A stretch of DNA of 64,000 bases from Sipunculus nudus. Its lineage: Eukaryota > Annelida > Sipuncula > Golfingiida > Sipunculidae. Each line of letters starts with the position of its first letter. The first letter of the stretch is position 1. The stretch lies in NCBI GenBank assembly GCA_026874595.1, contig CM049317.1, forward strand, positions 14,006,882 through 14,070,881. The letters run 5' to 3'. The translations under genes and the position numbers were made by a program. The notes below the pieces were generated by a model, which was given only the letters and a program-made list of their open reading frames with translations, ran no database searches and was not told the DNA's origin. Below are positions 1 through 12,028 of the stretch, piece by piece.

Positions 1-497
1 CACACTTGCGGTGCTCTTGATACAAATTGATTTATTCAAAATTTTAATTTTTCTCAAAAAGTTTTATTGGGATCTACTTCTAGTTTTAATGGCAGGTGCA
101 TCCTATAAGTCATTTTCTGTATTAACATCATATTAGGTTATCTGATTAAGCCTGCACAAAGTGTTTCATAGTGTTATGACTATGAGGTGTGTGTGTGTTC
201 GTGAGGGTGTGTGTACACATTTCTCACTTTCACGTTTGGCGGAGGATACAGTCCTCTGTACATTTTCTAGTTCCCATTTGCCAACATTGCTGTGTTAACA
301 AACATGATGTTGATGAACAAGTTCACACATCTTTCACGGAGGCCTTATAAGAACTTTTCACAACCAAAATACCCTTAGGTCATTAATATTTTCACAGAGA
401 AAGCCAGAAATCGCATAAACTAAAAAAAAAGTAGGTGATTTGGCACCATCAACTGTATCGAGCACTATACTACAATTACTGCAACCTACTTAAGACA

Positions 498-502
<5 letters not shown>
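1..502. other. No recognised feature
   Basis: AT-rich sequence with a short GT-rich patch near 187-215. No exon with convincing splice sites or protein similarity was seen on either strand. It would lie in, or downstream of, the serine-protease gene that runs leftward out of the window. Confidence 0.5.

Positions 503-553
<51 letters not shown>
503..553. repeat. (TA)n microsatellite
   Basis: About 25 uninterrupted TA dinucleotides. It abuts the start of the LTR-like block at 554. Open frames across it that read as Ile-Tyr repeats are artefacts. Confidence 0.95.
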
Positions 554-557
<4 letters not shown>

Positions 558-1402
558 ACAGGCGCCCCTTTTATGGTGTGCAGCGGTCTTACAGATGATT
601 GTTTTATTGTGCACACGGATGTTCCATGTGTTGTTGGCATTTTGTTTGTGTGCCACACATAACTCGTGTTGTAACGGCCTCGCCTGGCCGGGTATTGCAT
701 TCTCAGTTTAATCTGTACTGGTTGAACTCTCGTCATGCTAGCTTGGGGCTTTCTTGCCTGGCCGAGCCGGGTCGGGCTCACGTTTGGACCCTGGTATGTA
801 GAGACACAGCGATGTTTTTCTAGATGATTCCTGTAATGCGTGTTTACTGTGTATTATGTTAGATTCTTTAGACTGTTCGAGAAATGAAAGGTTCTCGGCT
901 GGAGGTGAGAAGTTATAAATAGGGGGCTGTGTTTTAGAGGCGGGAGAGAGGTGAGAGAATATTCCAGCGGACACAGAAGCGTGTATGTCAGTTTGTGGGG
1001 CCTGTTCCGATAAGTGCGGCAATAATAGATTTTTTTCAGACTTCCTCTGGATTTTGTGACGAATCTTATTTGGTCTTCAGTTTACTTTCATGATTGTTAC
1101 AAGAGCTTTATAATGGACTGTTATTCTCCGAGAGAAATTGTGTGAACTTTTTATCCGGCTTATACATTTTAAAGGACTTATGGCTGTGACAGTGGTGGTA
1201 TCCAGGTACTGTGCACTTTGTTTATTTTACTGTGTGATTGTATTGATTTGCTGTTATATTGCTGTTAAACTGTTTCATTGTATTGATTTAATGTATTGTA
1301 ATGTTAGGGTTGTTTTAAAAATAAATTATAGTTATTTGTTAACAAAAAACCACTGACTTCTTTATTCATTCCCCTAGACATTTCACGCTGCCTGGTGTTA
1401 CA
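554..1402 (+). mobile_element. Solo-LTR-like element
   Basis: The block starts with TGTTACAGGC and ends with TGTTACA, so it has the TG...CA ends of a long terminal repeat and is about 850 bp long. It carries a TATA box (TATAAATA at 914-921) and, further on, a polyadenylation signal (AATAAA at 1319-1324), in the promoter-R-polyA order of an LTR. No gag-pol reading frame or second LTR is present, which suggests a solo LTR left by recombination. No target-site duplication is visible: the left flank is a TA repeat and the right flank is GAATC. The ends are therefore provisional. Confidence 0.5.
914..921 (+). promoter_or_regulatory. TATA box of LTR-like element
   Basis: TATAAATA followed by a GC/GA-rich stretch where a start site would lie 25-30 bp downstream. 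It fits the U3/R boundary of the LTR-like block. Confidence 0.45.
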
Positions 1403-1689
1403 GAATCTGATTTTTTTTATCTCCTTGACAAACTTTATGTTCATCACGCATACGTGATCTGTTGATATTAGGTTCAACAACAATATATATATACGAAACC
1501 TTTCCAATTCAGGCTAAATGATGGAAAGGTAAAGGGAAATTGTAACCCCTTAAATATACCGGTCCGAGTAGTACATCCTGGTGAGAGGGCTTGTGAGATT
1601 GTCGTTGTCGTGCTCGGTAAAATGATTAAATACAGAAAAAATACAAATTAAACAACATATCTAAAGTTCCTGTGATGTAGCACACTTAC

Positions 1690-1825
1690 CTTGTACTGGC
1701 CCCGTATTGCACGCAGTGCTTTGCCGTCAAGACGTGGCTCCTACCAATCAGAGATCCCCCACAAAATCTAGGCCCAGATATGACTTGGGCTGACCAAGGG
1801 TAGGCCCCACGTGGGGCATTCATTC
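1690..1825 (-). CDS. Serine protease exon 2: catalytic His region
   Basis: On the minus strand a TTTCAG acceptor (1826 onward) precedes the exon and GTAAG (1685-1689) follows it. Joined to exon 1 it reads IVGGMNAPRGAYPWSAQV, then FCGGSLI and LTAKHC. These match the S1 family: the IVGG N-terminus, the YPW strand, and the Cys pair around the active-site loop with the catalytic His. The usual Ala before His is Lys here. The exon ends with two bases of a codon, so the next exon must begin in phase 2. No next exon was found between 1 and 1689. Confidence 0.88.
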
Positions 1826-2021
1826 CTGAAATACAAATTGTATATATATGTCAGTAATCTCCTGATGTTTGCAATAGGCCTATATAGACATAACCCCTGG
1901 TGTCAATTTATCTTCAAGAGTAGGGGATAACTCGCAGGCGTGGAAGGGCAATCAGATGGGACAATGAGGTTAATGAATTTGCAAAAGGTTTTAACAAATA
2001 AGGTACATGCATTATGTTATA
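1826..2021. other. Protease intron, unassigned
   Basis: Intronic sequence 5' of exon 2 on the minus strand. No motif was recognised beyond the splice acceptor. Confidence 0.5.
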
Positions 2022-2075
2022 CAGTGGCCGATCCAGGGTTTTGCTATAGAGGGGGCACAACTGCCTCAAGGGTGT
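2022..2075 (+). mobile_element. MITE end fragment (CAG...GATCCAGG)
   Basis: The sequence CAGTGGCCGATCCAGGG followed by G-rich sequence matches the outer end of the MITE at 10322-10523. No opposite end was found nearby, so it is a fragment. Confidence 0.45.
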
Positions 2076-2274
2076 GACCTTTTTTATGTACATCGCTGAG
2101 CATCTTCATAAAAATGGAGAGTTGTATGTATTATACGTATGTAAAAAGGCCATATGCCCAGTCTCCTTTGTGAACTTAAACAGCGGCATTGTGAAAAAAA
2201 TCTTTGATAAATGAGAGTTTAAATCTAAAAAAAATAAAATCTTAAATTAGTGAATTCAAAATAACTTTTAATAA

Positions 2275-2486
2275 TCTCACATAGCTTTTTATCATACACA
2301 AAACTTGTGGTGCCACCTGCAACCATATTTGCACAGCTTCCATCTGTTTGTCTGCTGGGATAAAATCACTCATATCTCGGCAGTGGTTTGACTTATCTAC
2401 CTGAAATTTTGCATATGTATACATCTTGGAAAGTTTCTCTTTCAAATAACAGATGGCGCCACCTACAATCGTTTTTACGTGGCACA
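2275..2486 (+). mobile_element. Family B internal-array fragment
   Basis: This is a headless piece of the family B internal array. It shares the CACATAGCTTTTTATCATAC and TGGCGCCACCTAC phrases with the copies at 12029, 21306 and 39300. It joins abruptly to family A sequence at about 2487. Confidence 0.7.
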
Positions 2487-5400
2487 ATAATGCACTTTGT
2501 GCAAATTCAGGAAATATGTTTACTCCCTTAACTTGAGAATTGCTGAAGCTAGAGACTTTCTTTCAGGTATATAACTATATTTAATCAAGATTCAATTGTA
2601 TACCCAAAATTAGATCTGAATTTTTAAAATTTTATAAGTTATTAGCATAAATATAAAATCAGTACCTTAAATTTACCCAGATTTGACTATGGCCCATTTT
2701 TTTCCCGTAACTGCTGTGGATTTAATTTTCACAGCATGTTACCATAAGCATTTCATCTCTAAACGTCTCTAAACAATGTTGCATACAGTGTCCCCAAAAC
2801 CCCCCTACCATACAACTAGAGCTTCATTCCTTTGAGATATTAAGAAAAAACTTTAATTTTCAATTAAAAAGCCATTGTTACACTTCAAGACTGCCTAATA
2901 TCAAAACCACTGATCTGACTTTGATCATATAAAATATACATATTCTACTATTTATACTCTATGCACATGCTAGTATTGATGTGAGTATTGCGAAATTGTT
3001 TTAAGTTATCGGCCCGAACATAATGCACTTTGTAAACAAGAAATATATTTACTCCCATAACATGAAAATTGCTGAAGCTAGAGATTTCTTTTTTTTTTGT
3101 CAGGGATATAACATTTTTTAATAAAGATTCAATTGTATACCCAAAATTAGTTCTGAATTTTTCAAATTTTATAAGTTATTAGTATAAATATAAAATCAGT
3201 ACCTTAAATTTTGCCTAATTTTGATCATAGCATGTTTGCTTCCTGTAAGCACTGTTGATATAATTTTCGTATCATGCAGAAATAAGGATTTCAACTTGTT
3301 AGTTTTGAAAGTTGAAAGAAAATGGCTAAAAACTGTAGCTTTTATTAAAGTTTTTTTATGAGACCATGTCAGACCCAGGCTCTACCCAGCCCCTCTTCAG
3401 TCACCTGTATGTCCTCTACTTGACCTTTCAGGCCAATTATGCATGCTTGACGTGGGGCATATACTTGCAGCTGGGCAGCTTATTGCTGGCCACAGCTGAT
3501 CCAGGTGTCCAACCAAGCTCATCTACTAGTTGTTTAGACCAACAGCATAACAATGAACAATGAATAAATAAATTTTTATAGGTCTATAATAACAACTTTA
3601 AAAATAATCAGTAGAAAAGGAATTTGACAGTTGTTGATTAACAGGGAATTACCTTGCAGTTACTGATGTTTTATGGATTTTGTATCGATTGATGAAAATG
3701 TATTTCAAGTAACACCATTGAGTCACCTATGGTATTTTTCTTTCAATTTTAATAATGAAAAAAAAATTAAATTATATTGTTCAATACTATTAGGGATTAT
3801 ATGAAGGAAATTAATGATTGACAAAGATGCAGTTGAACATATAAATCTAAATTCCCAGGTCTTTTCCAAGTGTTTCAGCTTGTTAATTTATATTTATTTC
3901 AAAATTTAAAAAAAGTTAAAATGTCAATATTTTTAAGTTTTTCTCAGACAGGTACTGATTAAAGATGTCAATATGTTTCACTTATGACCTTCAGACATGT
4001 GGCTGTAACAGCTGTCACAAGACTATGTAAATAATCAAAATTTATATTACTGGATCCTATATTTCAGTTAATAAAATTAAATTTGCCCATCTCTAGTTTT
4101 TTCCTTGTATAATTTATAGGGTGTTTTTAGCTCAGCTGACTATAAGTCATCTGAGCTATAGTCGTGGTCCATTGTCCGTCGTCCGTCCGTCTGTCCGTCC
4201 GTCCGTCCGTCCGTCCGTCCGTAGATGTGGCACGTTTTGAAACCGTAAGACCTAGGAATCCAAAATTCAGCATAATGTTAGATGTCCCCAAGATCTCCTA
4301 CCAAGCCGAAAACTGGGTCTTTTCGACTTCGTTCCTTTGAGAAATTAAGGAAAAACCTCAATTTTTTATTAAAAACCTATTTTCACACTTCAGGACTGCC
4401 TAATATCAAAACCACTCATCTGTTTTTCCTCATATTTACCATAAATATTCCTCTATATAGTTCCTATGTACATTCAAGGAAATATGTCTGTATTATATAA
4501 TTTAAAAAAGTTATGGACCCAAACATAATGCATTTTGTAAAAAATCAGGAAAGATATTTGATCACTTAACACAAAACATGTTAAAGCTATGGACTTTTTT
4601 TCCAGTAATATAACTTTAATTAATCAAAATTAAATTGTATACCCAAAATTAGATGAAAATCTTTTAAATTTTTTAAAATATTAATAAAAATAAAAAATTG
4701 GTACCTTAAATTTTGCCCAAATTTGACCATGGCACGTTTTTTTCCTGTAAGTACTGTGGATTTAATTTTCACAGCATGTTTTTGTTACCTTTTCAACTGT
4801 TAACACCAAAAATTTGAAACCAGTTGTTCGAAAACTGTAGATTTTATTCAAGTTTTCAAGCACCATGTAACATATTGTATACATCAAGCTAGTGTTAGGC
4901 AGTTTGCAAGAGCTCAGCTCCCCAGCTTCAGCTCTTAGTTCCTTAAATTCGGCATACAGCTAGATGTCTCCAAAATCCCCTACCATGCCAAGAATTTGGT
5001 CACTAGGACTTAATACCTTCAAGATATTAATGAAAAACCTCATTTTTCCATTAAAAACCCATTGTTACACTTCAAGACTGCCTAATATCAAAACCACTGA
5101 TCTGACTTTAATCATAAATAATATACATATTTTTCATTCTCTATGCACATGCCAGAATGATGTCAGTATTGCGTAATTGTTTTAAGTTATGGGCCAAAAC
5201 ATAATGCACTTTGTAAAAAATGAAGAAATATATTTACTCCCTTAACAAGGGGATTGTTGAAGCTAGAGATTTTTTGTCAGGGATGTAACATTATTTAATC
5301 AAGATTCAATTGAATACCCAAAATTAGTTATGAATTTTTCAAATTTTATAAGTTATTAGTATAAATGTAAAATTAGTAACTTAAATTTTGCCCAACTTTA

Positions 5401-7666
5401 ACCATGGCACGTTTGTTTCCTGTGAGCACTGTTGATATAATTTTCATATCATGCACACATAAGGATTTCAGCTTTTAAGTTTAGAAAGCTGAAAGAAATT
5501 GGCCAAAAATTGTAGCTTTTATTAATGTTTTTATGAGACCCTGTCAGACTTTGGCTCTCTCCAGCCCCTCTTGAGTCACCTGTATGTTGACCTTGTTGAA
5601 CTTTCAGCAAATTATGCATGCTTGAGGCGAGGCATACAGGGAATCCAGGCAGCTTATGGCCAGCCACAGTTGATCCAGGTGTCCAACCCAACTAATCTAG
5701 TAGTTTTAACCAACTACATACAATAAACAATAAATTAATAAATTTTTATTGGTTTTTAATAAAAAATTAATGAAAAATAGAAAAGGAATTAGTTAGTTTA
5801 TTATAACAGGAAATTAACTTGCAGTTACTGATGATATAAGAATCTTGTATCGATGGATAGAATGTCACGTATTCCAAATAACACCATGCAGTCACCTATG
5901 GTATTTTTCAGTTCAATTTTAATGATAAAGAAGTAAATCATATCATTCATCACTAATCATTAGGGATCATATGATGGAAATTAATGATAGACAAAGATGC
6001 AGTTGATAATATTAATCTAGATTCCTACTGTGTCTAGTGTGTACATTGATGTGAAATTAGTCCAAAATGAATTTATTACAGTTATTTTTTAATATAAATA
6101 AAAGCCATAAAACCAGGTACTTATGATCATTATTTAAATGTGTGAATTTTGTATGTTCTGGATTCTCAACATCGTTTGGTGAAAACTGAATAAATACCAG
6201 ACATGGTGCGAATACTTTGTAATTGTATTTAAATACGAATATGATTATGTACTCCATTATAAAATTTCTTGCATAAAGAATGGGAATTCAGGTAAAAATG
6301 AAAGTATATGAATACCAGTGCAAATACTTTCAAAATGTATTCATGAATGCATTCATGAATATATTCTTTAATATTATTTTAATAATCATTTCAGTTATAT
6401 TTCATTTTAAAAAATCATATGATTCTCTTATTATTTTTAATAAAAATTATATTTGGGACAATATTTGTAATTTTTTTTAATTAATAGTTAAACCCTTATA
6501 TTATATATTCTGCTTATAAGTTATATTGCCAAGTCAAAATCTGTCTGACAATAGTACTCCATTTGTTAATAAAATAAATGAAATCAATCCTCTTCCCTGT
6601 CTCCAAAGGTACTATCAAAATCATACATAAGCTAAACAACAACAACTCATATTACAGCTTATATTTATTACCACACAAAACCAGCATGTGCCTCATTTCT
6701 ATATAAAATATTTTTTTATCATATATCACAGCTGAGCGTCGTGACCCATAGGTCCCTTGTTATCCTTGGGTTATTTTTTACACATATAATGGTTTCACAG
6801 CTGAGATACTTCAAATTTTTTTCTGATACATTTTTTTTAATAAAAAAAATTGAATATGAGAAAAAATCAGATCTTAGACAAGTTCTCATTATGATTTCTG
6901 TAATGTAAATAATTGTGATAAGACTCTTGCTATGTCTACTGCATAGATTGATGTGAAGGTAGTCCAAAGTGAATATTATAGTTTTATTTTTTGAATATAA
7001 ATAAAATTCATAAAACCAGGTACTTATGATCCTTATTTGAATATGTGACATTTGTTTATTCTGGATTCTCAGGAACTTTGTTTGGCTGAAACTGAATAAA
7101 TACCAGACATGGTGCAGTACTTTGCAAATGTATTTGAATGCAAATATGAATATGTACTCCATAATTTCATGTATAAGGATAGGAATACAGGTAAAAATGA
7201 AAGTAATTGAATACAAATGCATTCATGAATATATTCTATAATATTATTTTAATAATCATTTATTTCGATAATATTATTAAAAATCTTTGATGAAAAAAAA
7301 ACCAGATGATACTGTTATTATTTTTAATTTAAATTATACTTGACACAATATTTGTTATTGATTTTTAATAAATAGTTTAACTTTTCAAATAATTCTGCTG
7401 CAATGTAGGTAAAGTGTTATGGTCAAGTCAAAACCTGTGTGATAATAGCACACCATTTCCAACTGTGAATAATATTAGTGACATCAGTCCTCTTCCCTGT
7501 CTGCAAGGATATTAGCAAAATCTTAAATAACTTGAGTTAAACACCATCAACTCATAATAGAGATTATTATATTACCTCACAAAACCAGCCTTTGCCTACC
7601 TCCTCTTCCAAATCATATTTTGTGATCATATATAACAGTTGAGCGCCGTTACCCATTGGTCCCTTG
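2487..7666 (+). mobile_element. Family A HINE-like element, outer copy (split)
   Basis: A 5'-truncated family A copy occupies 2487-4127 and resumes at 6760-7666. It consists of roughly 0.7-0.9-kb monomers with recurring phrases such as TGCCTAATATCAAAACCACT and CACTTTGTAAAAAATC. The tail ends in a degenerate hairpin followed by CCCTTG at 7666. A second family A copy is inserted at the GTGTTT/TTATCC junction. The uninterrupted site can be reconstructed from related sequence near 35430 and 26590. No protein domain is encoded. Confidence 0.75.
4128..6759 (+). mobile_element. Family A HINE-like element, inner copy (2.6 kb)
   Basis: A near full-length copy. The head TAGCTCAGCTGAC...CTGAGCTA is a hairpin, followed by a CCGT tract (about 4170-4221), two monomers (near 4284 and 4964) and a tail. 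The tail carries GCTGAGC, a degenerate GACCCATAGGTC palindrome and a terminal CTTG before TT. It is inserted in a T-run of the outer copy, with TTTT on the left and TT on the right. AT-rich open frames inside it, up to 167 aa in the tail type, have no recognisable domain. Confidence 0.78.
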
Positions 7667-8339
7667 TTTAGCCATAGGCTGTTCACGGCAAATCATTTTG
7701 TTGTCTGCATTTGTAAGTCTTTTAGATACAAGTAAATCCCTGAATTTGCGATATCATTTCACAGAACAAAACTTGACATTACTAATTATGTTACGTGTTT
7801 CTAAAATATGTAACAGCTTAATATTATACAATTAATTGCATTAAACCCTCGTGTTTTCTGTGTCCATACATTCGATCTATATGTTGCCGATGTTCGCTCA
7901 TGCATTTTTTTAGTTCAAAGTTTCAGAAAGACTTTTTTTTATTATTATACCTCATTATTATGCATAACATATGGGATAACAGAAATGTCGTCAGAAGCGT
8001 GTGTTCATTCACATCAGTTGTCATACGTTCCTATTGACTAAATTTGTATGTTTCCATAATACCGTTTAAAAAATCCAATTAAATTTATGCTCATTTGGGT
8101 CACCTTTCTCTAAAAAGCTGTTAATTTTAATATAAAACCTAAAGTAATAGTCTTTTCTGGTTTAACTTCAGAAAGTGGGGAAATGAGTTCAGCTTGCACA
8201 GGCAATTCATTATAGTTGGCGATCACATAGCAGACGAATAATCAATATTATTATTAGGCTGATGGTTATATGATGCTGATGGAAGCTTGCTGCAGTATAT
8301 CTGAGAACGTTGCATTAAATGTGAAATGACTTGGCTTAG
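7667..8339. other. Protease intron, unassigned
   Basis: AT-rich intronic sequence right after the family A tail. No exon, RNA gene or known repeat was recognised. Confidence 0.45.
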
Positions 8340-8560
8340 TACATGCAAACACATACAACTGTTACATTTGCCGCGAATAAAGATGAATTTCCATAAAGGT
8401 GCCATTTTGATTTAATTGGACTCAAATTATGTTCATTTAATCCCCCTCAGACTAAATAAATTCTCGTATTAGTTGTAAATATTGGGCCTCGTCTTGACAC
8501 AAGGGGATAAATAAATAAAAAATGTGTGGATAACGGCAGTCTCTCTTTTATTGTATCCCA
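8340..8560 (+). repeat. Direct repeat, copy 1
   Basis: About 220 bp, including GCAAACACATACAACTGTTA and GACACAAGGGG, recurs diverged at 9652-9896. The two copies flank about 1.1 kb of different sequence. The copies lack TG...CA ends, so they are not called LTRs. Confidence 0.7.
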
Positions 8561-9000
8561 ATGGTGGCCATACATCGGTAACAAAAAAGGATGCCGATAT
8601 AGACAGAGCAAACAAAGAATAAACAAGGGAAGTAAAACATAAAAATATACATCCTAGGTCTGTGAATGATTGCGGCCACTTATATTATTTCATAGTTAGA
8701 TATCCTGTGACAAAATATGTAAAGACTGCATGAAAGTCATGGAGAAGGGGGGCCGGCTTCAAGTATGACTCAGCTGTCTGTAATGCTTTTCGATGAATAT
8801 TTTTGAGAGACCAGTTAGTTTTCCATGCATGTGACAGCTTTGTCTGTTATGTACACCCTTTACACGTATGTACACCCTTTATAATACACCCTACAAAAAA
8901 CTTACATAATTTTTTTATCATGCAAGTACCTACGCTCTTTACACAGCGCTTTACCTATAGGGCTACTTCCTATATCGTAAGGCGCTGTTTGTTATGACCT
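8561..9000. other. Unassigned sequence between direct repeats
   Basis: No feature was recognised. Two short reiterations of a TGTACACCCTTTA-like phrase occur near 8855-8885. Confidence 0.4.
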
Positions 9001-9640
9001 AGCTCGTATCCTGCTTTGCAACACCAGAGGGGAGCACTGTATTTTTGTCCAATCAGATGAAACTTTGTGCTGGAAGACAAAGCCAAGCGAGGAATACACG
9101 GAGCCAATCATATTCATTTCTTTTTGAGTGACAGCTCATCCCCCAGCGTAACCGTCTAAACAGGCCACAGGCTCAGAGAGAATTGCCCCTGACGTGGTTT
9201 GCTTAGGGCCTTGGGCACATAGGATGCTCGGCCGGTGAGCTGTAATTCAAACGAAACGTAACAACAAAGGCTGCGTGCACACCTCGCTGGCTGGTTTCAG
9301 TTCTGCAGACAACAGATACATGGCTACGCTAACACAGTCATAATGTCATAATCGAATCGGTCGATGATGCGAGAATGCAGAGGGAGCAATTTAAATTCGA
9401 CCTTAAACTCATCAAACGGCGCTTGAAGCGCGGCTATGGGCGGAGCCAGGATGCCTGACGAGTGTTTGTTTATTGGCATCTGATTGGCTGCTTGTCACAT
9501 CGTACGCACGTTTATTTCAGTGGACAACAAACCGCCATTTGGTGTCTAAATGTATCATAAACGGTCAAAGCTGGCAGCGTGAAAATCAGTTGCTTCTTTA
9601 GAAGCGCAAGATTTCCGCTGCCTCGGGAGCGTAGCAAGTA
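9001..9640. promoter_or_regulatory. GC/CpG-rich promoter-like patch
   Basis: This stretch is visibly richer in G+C and CpG than its surroundings. It holds two CCAAT boxes (9049-9053 and 9104-9108), an inverted CCAAT (ATTGG at 9483-9487) and a GC box (GGGCGG at 9438-9443). That cluster fits a TATA-less promoter of either orientation. No first exon with a believable reading frame and donor was found beside it, so its target is unknown. It could equally be the captured promoter of a mobile element, because direct repeats flank it. Confidence 0.4.
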
Positions 9641-9651
9641 CCTTTAATGTT

Positions 9652-9896
9652 ATATGCAAACACATACAACTGTTACATTTGCCACGAATAAAGATGAATT
9701 TCCGTATAGGTGCCATTTCGATTTATATTGACCCAAATTATGCTGACATAACCCCCTCCAACTAAGTACAATCCCGCCTAAGTTGTTTATATCGGGCCTC
9801 GTCGTGACACAAGGGGAAAATTAAAAAACTGTGTGAATAACTACAGTTTCGCATTTATTATTTCATTATGAAGGTCATACATAGGTCACAAAACAG
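9652..9896 (+). repeat. Direct repeat, copy 2
   Basis: A diverged second copy of the repeat at 8340-8560, in the same orientation and order of phrases. Confidence 0.7.
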
Positions 9897-10321
9897 CATA
9901 TTATTTTTATAATGCATAACAGCTGTTTTACAGAACGTTTGATCATCTCATCTTCATCTATACTTGAGTGTTTAATTAGTTTAATTTATTACCCTCGATC
10001 TGCAGAATGCTTTGGAACAAACGTACTAACCAAATCATGTGTTCAGTATATTTACAGTTTTTTTTTCAAATGGGAGAAAAAATACGTTAAAAATGGTGAT
10101 CATCACGAGTAAAATAATAAACAAGGTTGAGTCCAGTGGCGACCGGACTAGTATACTATATTCCACCACATCTGAACCTATAGTTTGCTTGACCACCGTC
10201 TTAATAAAACTTTATCCTTATTATTTCTTTAACCACATTTTTACAAGTCTTGTACTGATCCAGCTAACTGATAAAAAGATGCTGAAATTCATCTTCATAT
10301 ACTATCCAGTCCTTAGCAGCT
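9897..10321. other. Unassigned intronic sequence
   Basis: Nothing recognised apart from low-complexity T and A runs. Confidence 0.45.
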
Positions 10322-10523
10322 CAGGGGCAGATCCAGGATTTAGGAAAGGGGGGGGGGGGTCCAACCAAGAAGGACTAATAAAAAACCTAAAAAAAAAAAG
10401 ATCACCAGGTCCGGAAAAGGGGGGGTCCAGGTCGCAAAATTTTGTTTGAAACCCTTAAAAAGATTGCAGCGGATGAAAAAGGGGGTCCAGACCACCTGGA
10501 CCCCTCCCCTGGATCCGCTTCTG
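10322..10523. mobile_element. Short TIR MITE with G-rich arms
   Basis: The element begins CAGGGGCAGATCCAGG and ends with the inverted counterpart CCTGGATCCGCTTCTG, about 200 bp apart. It is flanked on both sides by CAGCT, a likely 5-bp target duplication. Inside are G-runs next to GTCCA on one side and their complement on the other, so it can fold on itself. Fragments of the same family lie at 2022 and near 11090-11135. It has no coding capacity. Confidence 0.7.
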
Positions 10524-11483
10524 CAGCTGTGCTTTTCATATCTACCACAGAATTGGTAGTATGACGATGCTGAAACTTTGCAAGTATTCTTCTGGGCAAA
10601 CTTTATTTTTTTCTTCATGCAAATATGCCTTTAACACTAACATCCACCTGTTTATGTATTCAATGCAGTCTGTTAGATATTCTCCATTAGACTTTTTTTT
10701 GCCGAGTTATGTGTAACCATATAAACTACATAAAAAGAAAATTTCAATAATTTCCATAACTCCAGAACTTAGATGTTCGCAGGATAAATGACCACAACGT
10801 ATGCCTTCTGTGTTACTTCATTTGGGCAGAGTGGTAATTTACTTTAAATGTGTAGACATTTATATACACTACAGTTATCAATAGTATCTACAGTCACTTG
10901 TTTTGCTAGGGTCCTCTTGAAAAATGAGTGTGGACACTGTGAGAGAATATATATAAGGATAGGGGTCAGCACGAGGTAAAAATTATTTGTCTTTACATCA
11001 ATGGTGAAGTTTAGCTGCAGATGAAAGGTCCTATGAAGTATGCAAGACAGCAACAAAATTAAAATAAATTAATAAAATTACTAACTCTAAAGCGGGGGGA
11101 GGGGGGGGCAGGTGCCCCCGCTGGATCTGCCGATGTTATATTATATTTGGGGACCATCTAAAGAAAATATTTTAATAATTGTATGTTATAAGAACCGAAT
11201 AAGGGTTAATTCAGAATAGGAGCCCCCACTTTTTTTTACCTTAAATCTGGGAAATAAAACGATGATATACGTATAATATCAAAAAGCAGAGTGTCGATCC
11301 TCGCAGCGTTTTCTCACATATATTTCTGTCAGTAGTACTCCCGGTACACTTGTATACCTGTGTCTGGCTAGTGCATCCAATATTGCAAAATCCTGTTGAT
11401 GCCCCTCCCTACTTAGCAAAGACAGCTCCGAACGGGGATTACGTTTTCATATCATGAATCGTGAACCATTCTGATTTTAAATT
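10524..11483. other. Unassigned intronic sequence with a MITE fragment
   Basis: Mostly featureless. At about 11090-11135 a G-rich run followed by GCCCCCGCTGGATCTGCC resembles one end of the MITE at 10322-10523. Confidence 0.4.
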
Positions 11484-11720
11484 CACCTAGACGAGATTGC
11501 GGTTGTGATCTAACTTAGATGGATTTCAAACTGGCCTTGACGAGATCACAATGAACCGGTAGGCGAGATTAAAATCCATCATGGAGCAGGCCAGGGTTTT
11601 TATCTCTCCTAGGCGAGTTTAAGATCCGTCTGGTATCATCCAGGCGAGTTTAAAATCCACTTGATATCACTAAGGCGAGTTTAAAATCTGCCTAGACGAG
11701 ATTAAAGTAGTGATCTGATC
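11484..11720 (+). repeat. Degenerate 31-40 bp tandem repeat
   Basis: Seven or so imperfect units share a core of AGGCGAGTTTAAAATCC, with variants AGACGAGATT. The best three units lie near 11620-11715 with a period of about 31 bp. No reading frame persists through it. Confidence 0.7.
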
Positions 11721-12028
11721 GGATTTCCTAATATATTATGCATTGTAGTCGACATATGAAAGATGTTTTCAGACTTTCAATATTTTACAACTGAATGGTT
11801 ATGTATAGTTAACAAGTAATATATTCATTAATATTTACAGAATATACTATAAATGTAATAATTAACATTAATTTTCACAGTAATGTTATAACTAATGATG
11901 TAATAATTAACATTAATTTTGGAAATGTAATTATTAAATAAGTTTTTGAGATAACTTGCACCTTCAGTTTGATGTATTTCATGTGGTGTACAGCATCCAT
12001 ATATACCAAATTTTTGCTTCAAATAAAT
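11721..12028. other. AT-rich spacer with short direct repeats
   Basis: TAATAATTAACATTAATTTT occurs twice between about 11855 and 11920. Nothing else was recognised. Confidence 0.5.

Noticed and set aside
435-781. Open frames across the TA repeat reading Ile-Tyr repeats
   Set aside because: They exist only because a dinucleotide repeat lacks stops in some frames.
6719-7222. 167-aa minus-strand ORF
   Set aside because: It lies in the AT-rich tail of a family A transposon, shows no domain, and recurs broken at 35385-35914.
8340-9896. LTR pair flanking 1.1 kb
   Set aside because: The direct repeats lack TG...CA ends, primer-binding site and target duplication, and nothing retroviral lies between them.
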